64,000 nucleotides of DNA, taken from Spirochaetota bacterium. Lineage in GTDB: Bacteria > Spirochaetota > UBA4802 > JAKQUI01. A model generated the notes under the pieces. It was given only the letters and a program-made list of their open reading frames with translations. It did not search any database and was not told the origin of the DNA. The position numbers and the translations under genes are program-made. The stretch spans positions 1 to 64,000 of the forward strand of contig JAKQUI010000077.1 of NCBI GenBank assembly GCA_029562645.1. The letters run 5' to 3'. This document shows, one piece after another, positions 1-8,303 of this stretch. Position 1 is the stretch's first letter, and every line of letters begins with the position of its first letter.

Positions 1-111
1 TTTGAGTATATCGCAGTGTTTTACAACCGTTATAGAAAGCATTCTTTCCTTGACTATTTGTCTCCGGAAGAATTTGAATCACAAGGCGGCTGGATTAAGA
101 ATGTTGCTTAA
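1..111 (+). CDS. IS3-family transposase (OrfB), C-terminal fragment
   Basis: Frame 1 reads in from the window edge and ends with TAA at 109-111, giving 36 residues. The peptide contains the C-terminal signature of IS3-family DDE transposases: [20 protein letters not shown] followed by EEFE. In this family the tail follows the catalytic Glu of the rve integrase core and is strongly conserved as YNxxRxHSxLxYLSPxEFE. The catalytic residues lie upstream of the window, so integrity of the transposase cannot be judged. No ATG start is visible because the gene is cut by the window edge. Confidence 0.85.
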   Translation, partial: FEYIAVFYNRYRKHSFLDYLSPEEFESQGGWIKNVA

Positions 112-141
112 CTGCGTGTCCGCAAAATCGGGGCAAGCCCA
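1..141 (+). mobile_element. 3' end of an IS3-family insertion sequence
   Basis: The window opens inside an IS3-type transposase reading frame. About 5 bases after its stop begins a terminal-repeat-like segment (TGTCCGCAAAATCGGGGCAA, about 117-136) that runs to a terminal CA at 140-141. IS3 elements usually end TG...CA, and their right repeats often read TGTCC...GGGG. The end point is inferred from this pattern, since the left end lies outside the window. The element abuts a copy of a dispersed G-rich repeat also found near 56773. Confidence 0.7.
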
Positions 142-167
142 GGGGAAAGGGGCCGGGGGAGAGGGGT
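141..167 (+). repeat. Truncated copy of dispersed G-rich repeat
   Basis: This 27-base stretch (AGGGGAAAGGGGCC, then GGGGG and AGGGG) matches 56773-56799 with one difference. The copy here lacks the upstream C-rich arm seen at 56753-56772, and the IS3 end sits at exactly that point, which suggests insertion into an older copy. The remaining bases to 299 hold only a small 7-bp hairpin (188-210) and no recognisable gene. Confidence 0.6.
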
Positions 168-299
168 ATAATAATAACGCAACCCTCCGGATGTCCTTTA
201 ACAACATCCGTCCGAAACAATGCGTACCAGTACGTTCACTGGTTTCCCTCTAGTAGGAAAATTGTCCGGGATTTGCCCAAAAAAATCGAAATCTTTGTT

Positions 300-1451
300 T
301 TATTTCGTACTCTTGATATCGTCCTGTGAGACGCTGACCGTCCCGGCAGGAGTCAGAATACGATAGGTCGCTCCGCGAGACACGATAACGCCCGTGATGA
401 CCTTTCCGTTGTACAGGCGCACCGTATCGATGCGATTGTATTTCGCGCGGAGCTCATCGAGCGTGAGCGGCCTCTCTGTGTCGCCGGAAATCTTCTTGTC
501 GGCATCCTCCGCCGCGCGCCGGTACTGCGCGGCCAGGTCCGCGAGCGCCCGCTCGTCGCCCGGCGCCTCGACCGGAATGAAGCGCAGGGCGGCGAGTTTT
601 CCGAGCCGAAGCCCTTCCGCGCGCTCCGCATCGCGGATCTCCAGCCGGTCGGTGACGATCGCCGTCGATCCCGGTCCCAGTTCTTTCTCGTCCTTGACGG
701 CCCCGGTCGCGGGCGCCACGAACCGTACGAGCACCGCACCCTCGGACACCGAGACCGTGGTTTTCACCGGCTCATACGCCACGGAAAAGCCCGTTCCCCT
801 GACCGCCGCGACCGCGTTCGTCGTCGCGATCGCATACCGCGCGTCCTTCCCGAGCTTCATCACCTTCGAGAGTATCGTACCGCGATGCAGATCGAGCCGC
901 GCGCCGGACGATTCGAAGAGCGCCGTCACCGCGACCGACGTGTCCGGCTCCAGCGTGAAAACGACATGGCTCCCAATCTGCACCGCCACCTGCGAGGCGG
1001 GTCCGGTCTGAAGAACATCGCCCCGCACAATGCTGTCCCGCACGGCCGCGCGGCGCGGTTGTGCGTCCTGGCTCCGGATGGTCGCATCGCCGATGACGAA
1101 CAATACGGAACCCCGCGAGCCCACGGCCAGATCCCGCGCCGCCATGTGCGGATCATACACGTACGATCTGAGCGCGACGGACGCGGCGCCGACGACGACA
1201 ATCGCGCATGCGGCAAGCGCGGCGTTCGCCAATCGGCCCGACCATGCCGGCGTGATCGCGACGCCCATCCCCCGAAGCGCGCACAACAGCGCGACCGCCG
1301 TCGAACGCATGGGACCCGCGGTTTCCTGCCGGAGAATTAAACGCAGGGTGCGCGCGCCCGCCCGTTCGATCCGCGCCTGATCGGCCTCCGACACGGGCCG
1401 GTGGAGCCGGTATTTCTGCAATACGCGAATGAGCGTCTCAGCGCCGATCAC
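300..1451 (-). CDS. FecR-domain membrane protein
   Basis: The protein has 383 residues and starts at a GTG that overlaps the stop of the upstream sigma factor gene (GTGA), which implies translational coupling. A cytoplasmic N-terminal segment of about 70 residues is followed by one membrane helix (about 74-94). A FecR-type beta-rich domain follows (about 105-270), with the family-typical motif AVAAVRGTGFSVAYE. A C-terminal helical segment precedes a final beta-rich tail. FecR proteins transmit envelope signals or act as anti-sigma regulators of a neighbouring ECF sigma factor, and the coupling here supports that role. The signal sensed is unknown. Longer open frames into the sigma gene are not used. 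Confidence 0.8.
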   Translation of the reverse strand: MIGAETLIRVLQKYRLHRPVSEADQARIERAGARTLRLILRQETAGPMRSTAVALLCALRGMGVAITPAWSGRLANAALAACAIVVVGAASVALRSYVYDPHMAARDLAVGSRGSVLFVIGDATIRSQDAQPRRAAVRDSIVRGDVLQTGPASQVAVQIGSHVVFTLEPDTSVAVTALFESSGARLDLHRGTILSKVMKLGKDARYAIATTNAVAAVRGTGFSVAYEPVKTTVSVSEGAVLVRFVAPATGAVKDEKELGPGSTAIVTDRLEIRDAERAEGLRLGKLAALRFIPVEAPGDERALADLAAQYRRAAEDADKKISGDTERPLTLDELRAKYNRIDTVRLYNGKVITGVIVSRGATYRILTPAGTVSVSQDDIKSTK

Positions 1452-1987
1452 AGCAGATCCTCCAGGCTCCTGATGCCGCGCGCATTGAGATGCGCGAGAA
1501 GCTTTTTCATCGCCTTCTCGTAGCCGTAGCGAACCTGTTTGTAGGAAATCTTCAAATGCCTCCCCGCCTGGACCAGTGAAAACCCATGGATCGCGATAAG
1601 ATTGAACAGGACCCACTCCCGCTCGCCTTCGTCCGTATAGATGGCTTCCATCGCCTCCTGCAGCAGCAGCCGCGTGTCACGAAAGCCGTTCACGTAGGCC
1701 AGCGACGCGTCGTCGAGAATTGAATCGACATCGATATCGGACCGGCCTTTTGCCTTGAAATAGTCCAGCATGACGATGCGCATGGCGCCGTACAGCCACC
1801 TGCGCGGATCCTCCACTTCGTCGTACTTGCGATATAGCCGGAGAAACACCTCCTGGCAGATGTCCTCCGCCTCCTGGAAGTTCCCGATGCGCGAATGGAC
1901 CGCGCTAAACAGCGCGGAGTAATGCGCCGTGAAGTCCTCGGTGTACCGTCGCGTTCGCTCGGAGCCTATTGAATTGGCCTGGGACAC
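1448..1987 (-). CDS. ECF-type RNA polymerase sigma factor
   Basis: The protein has 179 residues, the usual ECF length. Region 2 is seen at about 25-80, with QEAEDICQEVFLRLYRKY and a following RRWLYGAMRIVMLDYFK segment. Region 4 is at about 120-170 and contains the helix-turn-helix ISYKQVRYGYEKAM. There is no region 1 or 3, as expected for ECF sigma factors. The start is GTG at 1987 with AGAGGG about 5 bases upstream. The gene is immediately followed by a FecR gene, the standard regulator pairing. Its regulon cannot be read from the window. Confidence 0.9.
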   Translation of the reverse strand: MSQANSIGSERTRRYTEDFTAHYSALFSAVHSRIGNFQEAEDICQEVFLRLYRKYDEVEDPRRWLYGAMRIVMLDYFKAKGRSDIDVDSILDDASLAYVNGFRDTRLLLQEAMEAIYTDEGEREWVLFNLIAIHGFSLVQAGRHLKISYKQVRYGYEKAMKKLLAHLNARGIRSLEDLL

Positions 1988-2195
1988 GTGCCCTCTATAT
2001 TGCTAACGTAGCGGATTTGCTGGAAAAGTGCCCACAAAAACGAATGTCGCGGGCATTTTTACGCTCAAATGGTACTAGATTTCTGAATTTGTCCAGTTGA
2101 AATTTACCAGCAAGAAAGGTGCGGCCTTTTTTCGTAAGGAATCAAGAGACATGCTGCGGGTTGTATTGGATCAACCCTGCAGGCAGTACCCCCTT

Positions 2196-2413
2196 GGCTT
2201 CGATACGCCTGCGGTTACTCAGCCAGCGGGGGGCTACTTCCACGGTAGTTCGTTACTTAATTATTCCGCGAGCTGAATACCTGCAGGGATACTTGAACAG
2301 CCTGATGGCTCAATAGCCAACAACATGCCAGAATTGCTCGGTGGCAGAGTGGTTTACAACGTACCAGAATAACACGGTGGCTGAGTAGCCGCAGGCGTAT
2401 CGAAGCCACCGTG
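2196..2413. repeat. Inverted-repeat element (MITE/REP-like)
   Basis: Two 29-base arms, 2196-2224 and 2379-2407, are inverted copies with one mismatch; each contains CGATACGCCTGCGG. The right arm also sits inside a 10-bp perfect stem (CACGGTGGCT at 2373-2382 and AGCCACCGTG at 2404-2413). No transposase or conserved frame lies between the arms. The arrangement is that of a small non-autonomous repeat. The rest of the 1988-2716 gap has no gene I can support. Confidence 0.65.
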
Positions 2414-2527
2414 CCAGCAGTGTGCGAACAGTCAACGCCTATCTTGGTATTGTGTTACGGGTGAAATACAGCGGTGGCAAAACCTTCATGGGGCACATCA
2501 ACAAACAGTCCTCATAATGGTGCTGCC

Positions 2528-2590
2528 ACATCCCGCATCGGTCCATTCCAAGCGAAAAAGCCCTTTATATCGGCCTTATAATTTACATGC
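2528..2590 (+). repeat. Imperfect direct repeat, copy 1
   Basis: CACATCCCGCA, then a GTCCA...AAGC block, AAAAAG.CCTTT and CGGCCTTATA are shared in the same order and spacing with 3121-3185. The two copies flank the small Cys-rich gene at 2717-2971. This could be a duplicated intergenic segment or the ends of an old insertion. Confidence 0.5.
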
Positions 2591-2716
2591 AGACCGAAAA
2601 AGGAACACGAGAGAGATTGTCAGCGGGGATCGCTGGAGGAATCAATTACGGTGAGGGGCTCCCGGCCCGATTGGGGGAATCCGGGCCGGGAATGAGTTGT
2701 TTCAGCAGCACTATGC

Positions 2717-2971
2717 TTAAAAATTCTTTGGCTTTCCGGTTTGGTCACATGACTTTTTGCATGCATCCAGTTTAACCTTTCCTGCCTTGACGATATTTTG
2801 CGCAGGACTGTGGCCAACATACCTCCGATGACTGTCCTTGCACCGGTCATAGCATTTCTCAAGCGGGGTCCGGGTATCGGGGGCGTTTTTCTGGTCACTC
2901 CGCGCCATGATGCCTATCGCGACTAATAACATGAGGGGCACAAACAGGCTGGCAATAATTATTTTCTTCAT
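2717..2971 (-). CDS. Small secreted Cys-rich protein of unknown function
   Basis: The protein has 84 residues and starts at ATG 2971 with GGAGG 5-6 bases upstream. Residues 1-23 form a signal-anchor-like hydrophobic segment (IIIASLFVPLMLLVAIGIMA). The mature part is basic and holds two CxxxC pairs, CYDRC near residue 40 and CKKSC near 72, which could form two disulfides or bind a metal. I do not recognise the family. It lies alone between two copies of an imperfect direct repeat, which may mean it was acquired or duplicated as a unit. Confidence 0.6.
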   Translation of the reverse strand: MKKIIIASLFVPLMLLVAIGIMARSDQKNAPDTRTPLEKCYDRCKDSHRRYVGHSPAQNIVKAGKVKLDACKKSCDQTGKPKNF

Positions 2972-3120
2972 GCTGTTCCTCCAAAATCTTTTTTTACATG
3001 AATCCTATCACAATCGTGCAATGGCATAACGGACACTGTCAAGATTATTTTAACTTTCAAGGGAATTGCGACCTTTTGTGAAATCTGATACGGGACACAG
3101 GTTCCGTTATCAGCAACGGT

Positions 3121-3185
3121 CACATCCCGCAACCAGCCCCGTCCAAGCCCAAAAAGTCCTTTTTACCGGCCTTATATTTTCCTAC
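3121..3185 (+). repeat. Imperfect direct repeat, copy 2
   Basis: This is the second copy of the segment at 2528-2590, diverged by scattered substitutions. It ends about 40 bases downstream of the acyl-CoA synthetase beta-subunit stop codon. Confidence 0.5.
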
Positions 3186-3227
3186 TGCAACTACTATCGT
3201 ATTTCAGGAAACTAGTTTCAACTTCCG

Positions 3228-3902
3228 TCACTCCCTCCGCAGCACCACCACCGCATCCACCGCGACCGGGCGGTCGCCCGCGACGATGATCGGGTTGATG
3301 TCGATCTCGGCTATCTCGTCGTTCTCCAGCGCGAGCGCGCCGATCCCCACCAGCGCGTCGATGAGCGCCTCGCGGTCCACGGCCGGCTGGCCGCGGAACT
3401 CACCCAGGAGCGCGCGCGCCTTCACCTCGTCGAGCATCTCCGCGGCGTCCTCGCGCGAAAGCGGCGCCACGCGAAAGGTCGTGTCGCGCAGCACCTCGGT
3501 GAAGACGCCCCCGAGGCCAAACATCACGCAGGGCCCGAACTGCGGGTCGCGCACCATGCCAATCACGAGCTCGCGTCCGCCGCGCACCTGCTCCTGCACC
3601 AGCACGCCGTCCAGCGGCTCGCCCGCGCCGGTGATGCGGTCGTAGGCGTCGCCCACATCGTCGGGGCTCGCGAGGTTCAGGAACACCATGTTCTTCTCGG
3701 TTTTGTGCAGCAGCGTATCGGCGCAGCCCTTGAGGACCACAGGATAGCCGATCGCGGCGGCCGCCCTGAGCGCGTCGTCCTTCGACGCGACCAGCTCCTC
3801 GCGCGGCATGGGAACGCCCGCGGCGGCGATCACGCGCTTGGAATCGTACTCAGACAGCGCACGCTGCTTCCGGCTTCGCGCGTCGGTTAAGATCGTTTTC
3901 AT
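3228..3902 (-). CDS. ADP-forming acetate/acyl-CoA ligase, beta (ATP-grasp) subunit
   Basis: The protein has 224 residues and forms an ATP-grasp_5 domain. Its order of motifs is that of ACD beta subunits: SEYDSKRVIAAAGVP at the N-terminus, GYPVVLKGCADTLLHKTE, GRELVIGMVRDPQFGP and a C-terminal EIDINPIIV. It should bind ADP/ATP and complete acyl-CoA + ADP + Pi = acid + ATP + CoA with the alpha subunit. The ATG at 3902 lies inside the alpha gene, so the two overlap by 53 bases and are surely co-expressed. A longer open frame to 4157 only shadows alpha. In a CODH/ACS organism this enzyme can give ATP from acetyl-CoA in place of Pta/Ack. Substrate range is not readable from sequence. Confidence 0.85.
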   Translation of the reverse strand: MKTILTDARSRKQRALSEYDSKRVIAAAGVPMPREELVASKDDALRAAAAIGYPVVLKGCADTLLHKTEKNMVFLNLASPDDVGDAYDRITGAGEPLDGVLVQEQVRGGRELVIGMVRDPQFGPCVMFGLGGVFTEVLRDTTFRVAPLSREDAAEMLDEVKARALLGEFRGQPAVDREALIDALVGIGALALENDEIAEIDINPIIVAGDRPVAVDAVVVLRRE

Positions 3903-5277
3903 GATTACCCGTCTCCTTTTTCTGAAGATAGCGATACTGCTGGTGCGACACCACGAGCGCCCGCGTCGCCTCCTCGGGCGACTCGAACGTGGGAATGCCG
4001 TGCTTCTCGCGGATGGTGAGAATGCGGTCGATGGCGTTGGGGATATAGATCGCCGCCGGCTTGTTGTAGTGGCGGCACATGGCCATGAGCTCCAGGATGG
4101 CCTCGATGACCACGTCCAGCCACACATTGGGAACCGGCAGCAGGCCGTCCACCTCATCGGCCGAGAGGAGGATATCGAAGATATCGACGAAGGTTTGCTT
4201 GTTCAATGTGGGTCCCAGGTCCACTGGATTTTTTACATTGAAAAGCTGGCCGGTCTTGGCGAGGCGCTCCTGCGTCGCCGGCGTGAGCTTCGCCATGGAA
4301 AATCCGGACTCGATGAGCAGGTCGGCCGCGATCCCGCCGAAGGCGCCCGAGTTGGACATGACCGCGATGTTCTTCCCGCGCAGAAGGGGCATGGTGGTGA
4401 ACATCTTGGGCATCGCGTGGAGTTCGCTTATCGATTTCAGCCGTATGATCCCCGCCTGGCGGCAGGCATTGTCGAAGACGATGTCGTTGTTCGCCATCCC
4501 GGCGGTGTGCGAGGCCGCCGCCGCCGATCCCTCGCTGGTGCGCCCCACCTTGAAGGCGAGGATGGGCTTGGTCACGCGCCGCGCCGTGTCCATGAGCTTG
4601 CGCCCGTTGCGGACGTTCTCGAGGTACAGCCCGATCACCTCGGTCCCGTCGCCGTTGAAGTATTCAATGAGGTCGGACTCGTCCACATCGGCCATATTTC
4701 CGATGCTCACGGCCTTGTTCACCTTGCATACGTCCTTGTTGAATGAATCCAGAACCAGCGCCCCGATGCCGCCGCTCTGGATGATGTAGGAGACCGTCCC
4801 GGGCGTGGAGAAGCCGTCGCCGTAACGGCCGGGGATGATGCCGTAGAAGCAGCAGAAGCTGTTGGCCGCGTTGAGCACGCCCAGGCAGTTGGGCCCCAGC
4901 ATCCGCATGTTGTATTTCTTGAGATAGCCGTCGATTTCGTCCTGCATCGCCTGGCCCTCGGGCCCCGCCTCGGAGAAGCCCGCGCTCTCGATGATGACGC
5001 CGCGCACCCCCTTCTCGCCGCACTCTCGCACAACGCCCGGTACCTGCTTGGCCGAGATGAGGATCACCGCCAGCTCCACCTCGCCGGGTATGTCCTTCAC
5101 CGACGCATATCCCGGGCAGCCGTGCACCTCCTCCGCCTTGCGGTTAACGGCGTACACCGCCCCATGATAGCTCTTGTATTTCAGGATATTGCAGATGGTC
5201 GCCGCCAGGTTAAACGGAGTATTCGACGCCCCCACGACGGCGACGGATTTCGGATTGAAGAAGCTTTCCAGATTCAT
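3850..5277 (-). CDS. ADP-forming acetate/acyl-CoA ligase, alpha (CoA-binding) subunit
   Basis: The protein has 475 residues, full length for the alpha subunit. An N-terminal CoA-binding Rossmann domain (about 1-135, with SVAVVGASNT) is followed by two succinyl-CoA-ligase-like domains. The phosphohistidine loop is present as ASHTAGMA, making His257 the likely phosphorylated residue. The start at 5277 is supported by GGGAGG six bases upstream; an 8-residue longer frame lacks a site. The product should form acyl-phosphate and phosphohistidine intermediates and hand phosphate to the beta subunit. Two palindromes lie 25-57 bases upstream of the start, so the operon is probably controlled by a dimeric repressor. 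Confidence 0.88.
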   Translation of the reverse strand: MNLESFFNPKSVAVVGASNTPFNLAATICNILKYKSYHGAVYAVNRKAEEVHGCPGYASVKDIPGEVELAVILISAKQVPGVVRECGEKGVRGVIIESAGFSEAGPEGQAMQDEIDGYLKKYNMRMLGPNCLGVLNAANSFCCFYGIIPGRYGDGFSTPGTVSYIIQSGGIGALVLDSFNKDVCKVNKAVSIGNMADVDESDLIEYFNGDGTEVIGLYLENVRNGRKLMDTARRVTKPILAFKVGRTSEGSAAAASHTAGMANNDIVFDNACRQAGIIRLKSISELHAMPKMFTTMPLLRGKNIAVMSNSGAFGGIAADLLIESGFSMAKLTPATQERLAKTGQLFNVKNPVDLGPTLNKQTFVDIFDILLSADEVDGLLPVPNVWLDVVIEAILELMAMCRHYNKPAAIYIPNAIDRILTIREKHGIPTFESPEEATRALVVSHQQYRYLQKKETGNHENDLNRRAKPEAACAV

Positions 5278-5301
5278 GAGGCACCTCCCACGCAGGGTCA
5301 A

Positions 5302-5334
5302 GTAAACAGTGTTTACATTGGTAAATGATGTTAC
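5302..5334. promoter_or_regulatory. Twin palindromic operator upstream of the acyl-CoA ligase operon
   Basis: GTAAACAGTGTTTAC at 5302-5316 is a perfect palindrome with a one-base centre. A second, looser dyad, GTAA-6-TTAC, lies at 5321-5334, centred about 18.5 bases away, close to two helical turns. Both sit within 57 bases of the start codon of the alpha subunit. Such GTAAAC/GTTTAC dyads are typical of TetR-family operators on acyl-CoA genes; the family assignment is inference. Confidence 0.55.
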
Positions 5335-5454
5335 TATTTGGTCAATACTTTTCGTAAAAAAAAGCGAAAAACGCGCACCGGGATGCGGCGCAGGATAGGC
5401 CTCTGCGAATGGATTCAGGGATCGTGGGGCGCCCGGGGACGGCAGGGTACGACG

Positions 5455-5868
5455 CTACTTGAGAACCTCGACCAGACGCATGTTCGCCTTCTGGACCTCG
5501 GCGTCGGACGGATATTTCATGAGGAAGATGTCGACGGAATTCTTGACCATCCGCTTCTGCGACTCCTGGACGCGCGCGACGACGTCCTTGAGCTCGGCGG
5601 GCGGCTCCGACTGGTTTCTCGATTCCGGGTGTTTCTTTTCCAGTTCACGGATTTTCGGCATGATCACCTCGAGGCGCTTCGTATACGCGTCGGTCGCGGC
5701 GACGACATCGGCCGGGGTCGCGGACTTTTCGAGGGCGGCCGAATAGGCGTCCATCGCCTCGGCGAAATCATTGAGCGCGCGTTTCGCCTCGCCGTACTTG
5801 CCCAGCGAGTCGCAGCCGGAAACAAGAAATGCGACAAGCGCGATACCGGCGATGATATGTCGTGCCAT
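5455..5868 (-). CDS. Putative lipoprotein, helical
   Basis: The protein has 137 residues. The N-terminus is a lipoprotein signal with lipobox LVSGC, putting the lipidated Cys at residue 19. The mature part is charged and predicted to be almost entirely helical (AKRALNDFAEAMDAYSAAL, then a Lys/Glu-rich stretch), like small periplasmic coiled-coil lipoproteins. I recognise no enzymatic motif. It is followed at short distance by nothing on the same strand, and the preceding gene at 5894 is 25 bases upstream, so the two may be co-transcribed. Confidence 0.7.
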   Translation of the reverse strand: MARHIIAGIALVAFLVSGCDSLGKYGEAKRALNDFAEAMDAYSAALEKSATPADVVAATDAYTKRLEVIMPKIRELEKKHPESRNQSEPPAELKDVVARVQESQKRMVKNSVDIFLMKYPSDAEVQKANMRLVEVLK

Positions 5869-5893
5869 GAGCGAACCCCCTCGGCGATGCGTC

Positions 5894-6298
5894 TTAGTGA
5901 ATGTTTTCCCGGATGAGCAGCTCTTCGAGCTCGTCCGCCTTCGCGGCGATATAGGTGAGCGACTTCATGAAGCGGTCGGGCTCGCAGTGGTGCAGCATGA
6001 TGGAGTTCCGGATGATGAGCGTGTTGTCCAGGAGCGCCAGCGCCCCGTAATGGAGCGAGCTGTTCACCTGCAGGGCGTACTTGTAGAGCTCGCACAGGTC
6101 GGTCTTGAGTTTGACCACGATCGAGTAATAATTGATGATCCGGTCGCCGGCCTCGTCCTTCGACAGGGTGATGAGGACCTCCTGGGTCCGGTCGTTTTCG
6201 AACTCGATGGTCGTGGTATAGACGTTCTCGGCGTCCTTGTGAAACTTGATCTTGAACTCCGCCGCGATCGCCGCGATAAACCCGTCAAATACTTCCAT
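5894..6298 (-). CDS. Small cytosolic protein, chaperone-like fold possible
   Basis: The protein has 134 residues with no signal peptide or membrane segment. Alternating strands and helices, with KVFxN-like acidic segments and a central YYSIVVKLKTDLCELYKYAL stretch, resemble the YbjN/type-III-chaperone (CesT-like) fold; this is weak inference. The start at 6298 is the ATG of MEVFDGF, and a longer frame to 6367 adds a basic, unstructured stretch. It sits 25 bases upstream of a lipoprotein gene on the same strand. Confidence 0.6.
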   Translation of the reverse strand: MEVFDGFIAAIAAEFKIKFHKDAENVYTTTIEFENDRTQEVLITLSKDEAGDRIINYYSIVVKLKTDLCELYKYALQVNSSLHYGALALLDNTLIIRNSIMLHHCEPDRFMKSLTYIAAKADELEELLIRENIH

Positions 6299-6461
6299 GC
6301 CCGCTTCTCGTTTTCGCTGATGTCCCGGCGCGCGCATCCGCCGCGCCGCTGATATTGAGGTGCGCAAACACGCGGGAAAAAGTCAAGAAGGTATTTTTCC
6401 GATGCGTGGGGATTTTTCCCGGAGCGCGCCCATCGAGAGCCGGCGCGCGCCGGGAGAGACG

Positions 6462-7166
6462 TCAGGCGGACAGGCCCGCGACCTTCTCGGGATTGAGATT
6501 TCCCTGCGCGGCCAGGGCGAGCTGCGGATTGCCCGCGATGTCGCCCGTCACGGACCTGACCAGGCGGCCGTAATCGACCGCGCCCGTGTAGCCCGGATAC
6601 TGCCCCATCGCCGCATCGACCGACCGCCCGAGGCGCGCGGCGACGGCATCGACCGCGCCCTGCTTTGCCGTGAGGCCCGCGATCGCGCCGTCGAGCGCCG
6701 GCAGGTCCGCGGCGCGTGCGCCCTGCAGCGCATCCGCCGCAGTGCCGATCACGGCAAGCTCGTCCTTGATCGCCGGGAGTTTCGCGCCGTCGGGGGCGGT
6801 ATAGGCGGCGATGGCCGGGGCCGCATAGGCCATGCCGGCAGCGGAGAGCGACGAGCGGATGTCGGTGATCGTGCCGCTCATCTCGCGATAATCGACGTTC
6901 CCGCCCGTGATGGAATCCTGCGCCATGGTCCTGAGGCGCGCCGCGGCGACCAGCGCCTTGCTGATAAGCGCGCTGGCGTTGAGCGCGATCGTCATCGCCT
7001 GCGACAGCCGACGCTCGTTGCCCGCATTCGCCGCGAGCGGATTGATGGTGCCGCCCTCGGACGCGCCTGCCGCCGGCGGCATGACGGTCGACGGCGCCCT
7101 CCGTGATTGGAAATAATTCGCCCCCCGGACGGGGACGACCTCGCTGAGATCGACGTTGATTTTCAT
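6462..7166 (-). CDS. Ala-rich helical protein, weakly flagellin-like
   Basis: The protein has 234 residues, very rich in Ala and predicted mostly helical, with a disordered N-terminal 45 residues and no signal peptide. Segments such as ERRLSQAMTIALNASALISK, then a GNVDYREMSGTITDI stretch, and a C-terminal NPQLALAAQGNLNPEKV, echo the heptad style and the C-terminal AQANxxP motif of flagellins. The conserved N-terminal flagellin box is absent, so it is not a normal filament protein. I consider it a hypothetical protein with possible relation to flagellar or other helical export substrates. It appears to be monocistronic. Confidence 0.6.
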   Translation of the reverse strand: MKINVDLSEVVPVRGANYFQSRRAPSTVMPPAAGASEGGTINPLAANAGNERRLSQAMTIALNASALISKALVAAARLRTMAQDSITGGNVDYREMSGTITDIRSSLSAAGMAYAAPAIAAYTAPDGAKLPAIKDELAVIGTAADALQGARAADLPALDGAIAGLTAKQGAVDAVAARLGRSVDAAMGQYPGYTGAVDYGRLVRSVTGDIAGNPQLALAAQGNLNPEKVAGLSA

Positions 7167-7304
7167 AATCTCCCTCCCTGGATTATGACCCTTCGCCCGC
7201 GCGAGCGCGGAAACGCCGCGCCCCTGCCCGGGGGAGCGGCGGCGGTAGAATCCGTTACCGTGCCATCAATATACCATGACGCGCCCGTCGCTGTCAATAG
7301 AAAG

Positions 7305-8303
7305 TTAGAAGGAGAGCGTCCCCGATTCGTTGAAATCGAGCCGCACGGGCTCCTTTTTGATCCCCGCGGGCAGTTGCAGCGACGTTCTGCCCCGGAAGGT
7401 AAAGGCCCCCTTCCGGTCCATGAACGCCTTTACGATAGAATCGCCCAGCGCGCGCGAGCTGAACTGGTTGCTGATGTTGAGCACCGACTTGTTCCCGGTC
7501 GAAACGATGCTCTTCGTGGTCCCGTCGATCAATTTCGCATTGTTGATGGCAAATCCGTAATCCAGCGTCCTGAAGGCGATTTTCGCGGGGGTCTTGTTCT
7601 CCAGCTCGATGGAGAAGCTCACGCCAAACTTCACGTCAAGGTCCGCGGGCACCACCTCGCTCAGGGATTGCTTCTTTTTACCCGACAGCATATCGCCGAA
7701 CAGGCCCGCGATTTTGTCGGGGCTCAGGGTCTCTTTCCCGATGCGCCTGAGGTCCTTCTCGATGTCCGTCCGCGAGGGCTGCGTCACCTTGAAATTGACG
7801 ATGCGCACCACCGGCTTGATGGTGGGGATCTTCTTGGAGAAGGTAAACGGAAACTCCCAGGTCCCGGGAAGCCCCTTGATGCCGCCGGTGGGCAGCTTCA
7901 CGACAATCTCGCCCGCGATCGCGCAGTCGAGCGATTCCCGGGCCATGTAGTTGCGCGCGGCCTTTTCGATGTCCTCGTATTTCACGGTCACCAGGAAGGT
8001 GGTCGACTCCTTCCCCTTCGCCGGCACATTGAGCCCGCCCCGCGTTTCGGTCGCGAAGAGCTGGTTGTTCTCCACCGCGAAGCGCATCCGCACCCCGGCC
8101 AGCGACAGGCCCAGAGGGAACGGGTTTTTCACGGCGATGCGAAACAGGAAGGTGACGTCGCGAAGGCTAATTGCGTCGATCTCGACTTTCTCGAGCTCGG
8201 CCTCGGGGCGCTTGTTCAACAACGACGGGTCCAGCGGGATGCTCCCGCAGGCGGCGACGAAAAGGCAGGCGACGAGGGCGAGCGCGCTTAGTGCGTAGTT
8301 CAT
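7305..8303 (-). CDS. LEA14-like (WHy-domain) lipoprotein
   Basis: The protein has 332 residues. The signal ends in a lipobox LFVAAC, with Cys19 lipidated. Two beta-sandwich modules of the LEA type 2/WHy kind follow. The first contains ISLRDVTFLFRIAVKNPFPL and the second IELENKTPAKIAF; this 'N-P' motif in strand pairs is the family hallmark. The start at 8303 has GGAGG seven bases upstream; a longer open frame to 8582 is unsupported. Bacterial relatives are periplasmic or outer-membrane-anchored proteins of unclear, stress-related function. Confidence 0.78.
   Translation of the reverse strand: MNYALSALALVACLFVAACGSIPLDPSLLNKRPEAELEKVEIDAISLRDVTFLFRIAVKNPFPLGLSLAGVRMRFAVENNQLFATETRGGLNVPAKGKESTTFLVTVKYEDIEKAARNYMARESLDCAIAGEIVVKLPTGGIKGLPGTWEFPFTFSKKIPTIKPVVRIVNFKVTQPSRTDIEKDLRRIGKETLSPDKIAGLFGDMLSGKKKQSLSEVVPADLDVKFGVSFSIELENKTPAKIAFRTLDYGFAINNAKLIDGTTKSIVSTGNKSVLNISNQFSSRALGDSIVKAFMDRKGAFTFRGRTSLQLPAGIKKEPVRLDFNESGTLSF

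Noticed and set aside
2119-2316. 65-codon frame inside the inverted-repeat region
   Set aside because: It overlaps the repeat arms, lacks a ribosome site and resembles nothing I recognise.
6462-7166. Annotation as flagellin
   Set aside because: Only weak C-terminal and heptad resemblance; the conserved N-terminal flagellin region is missing.
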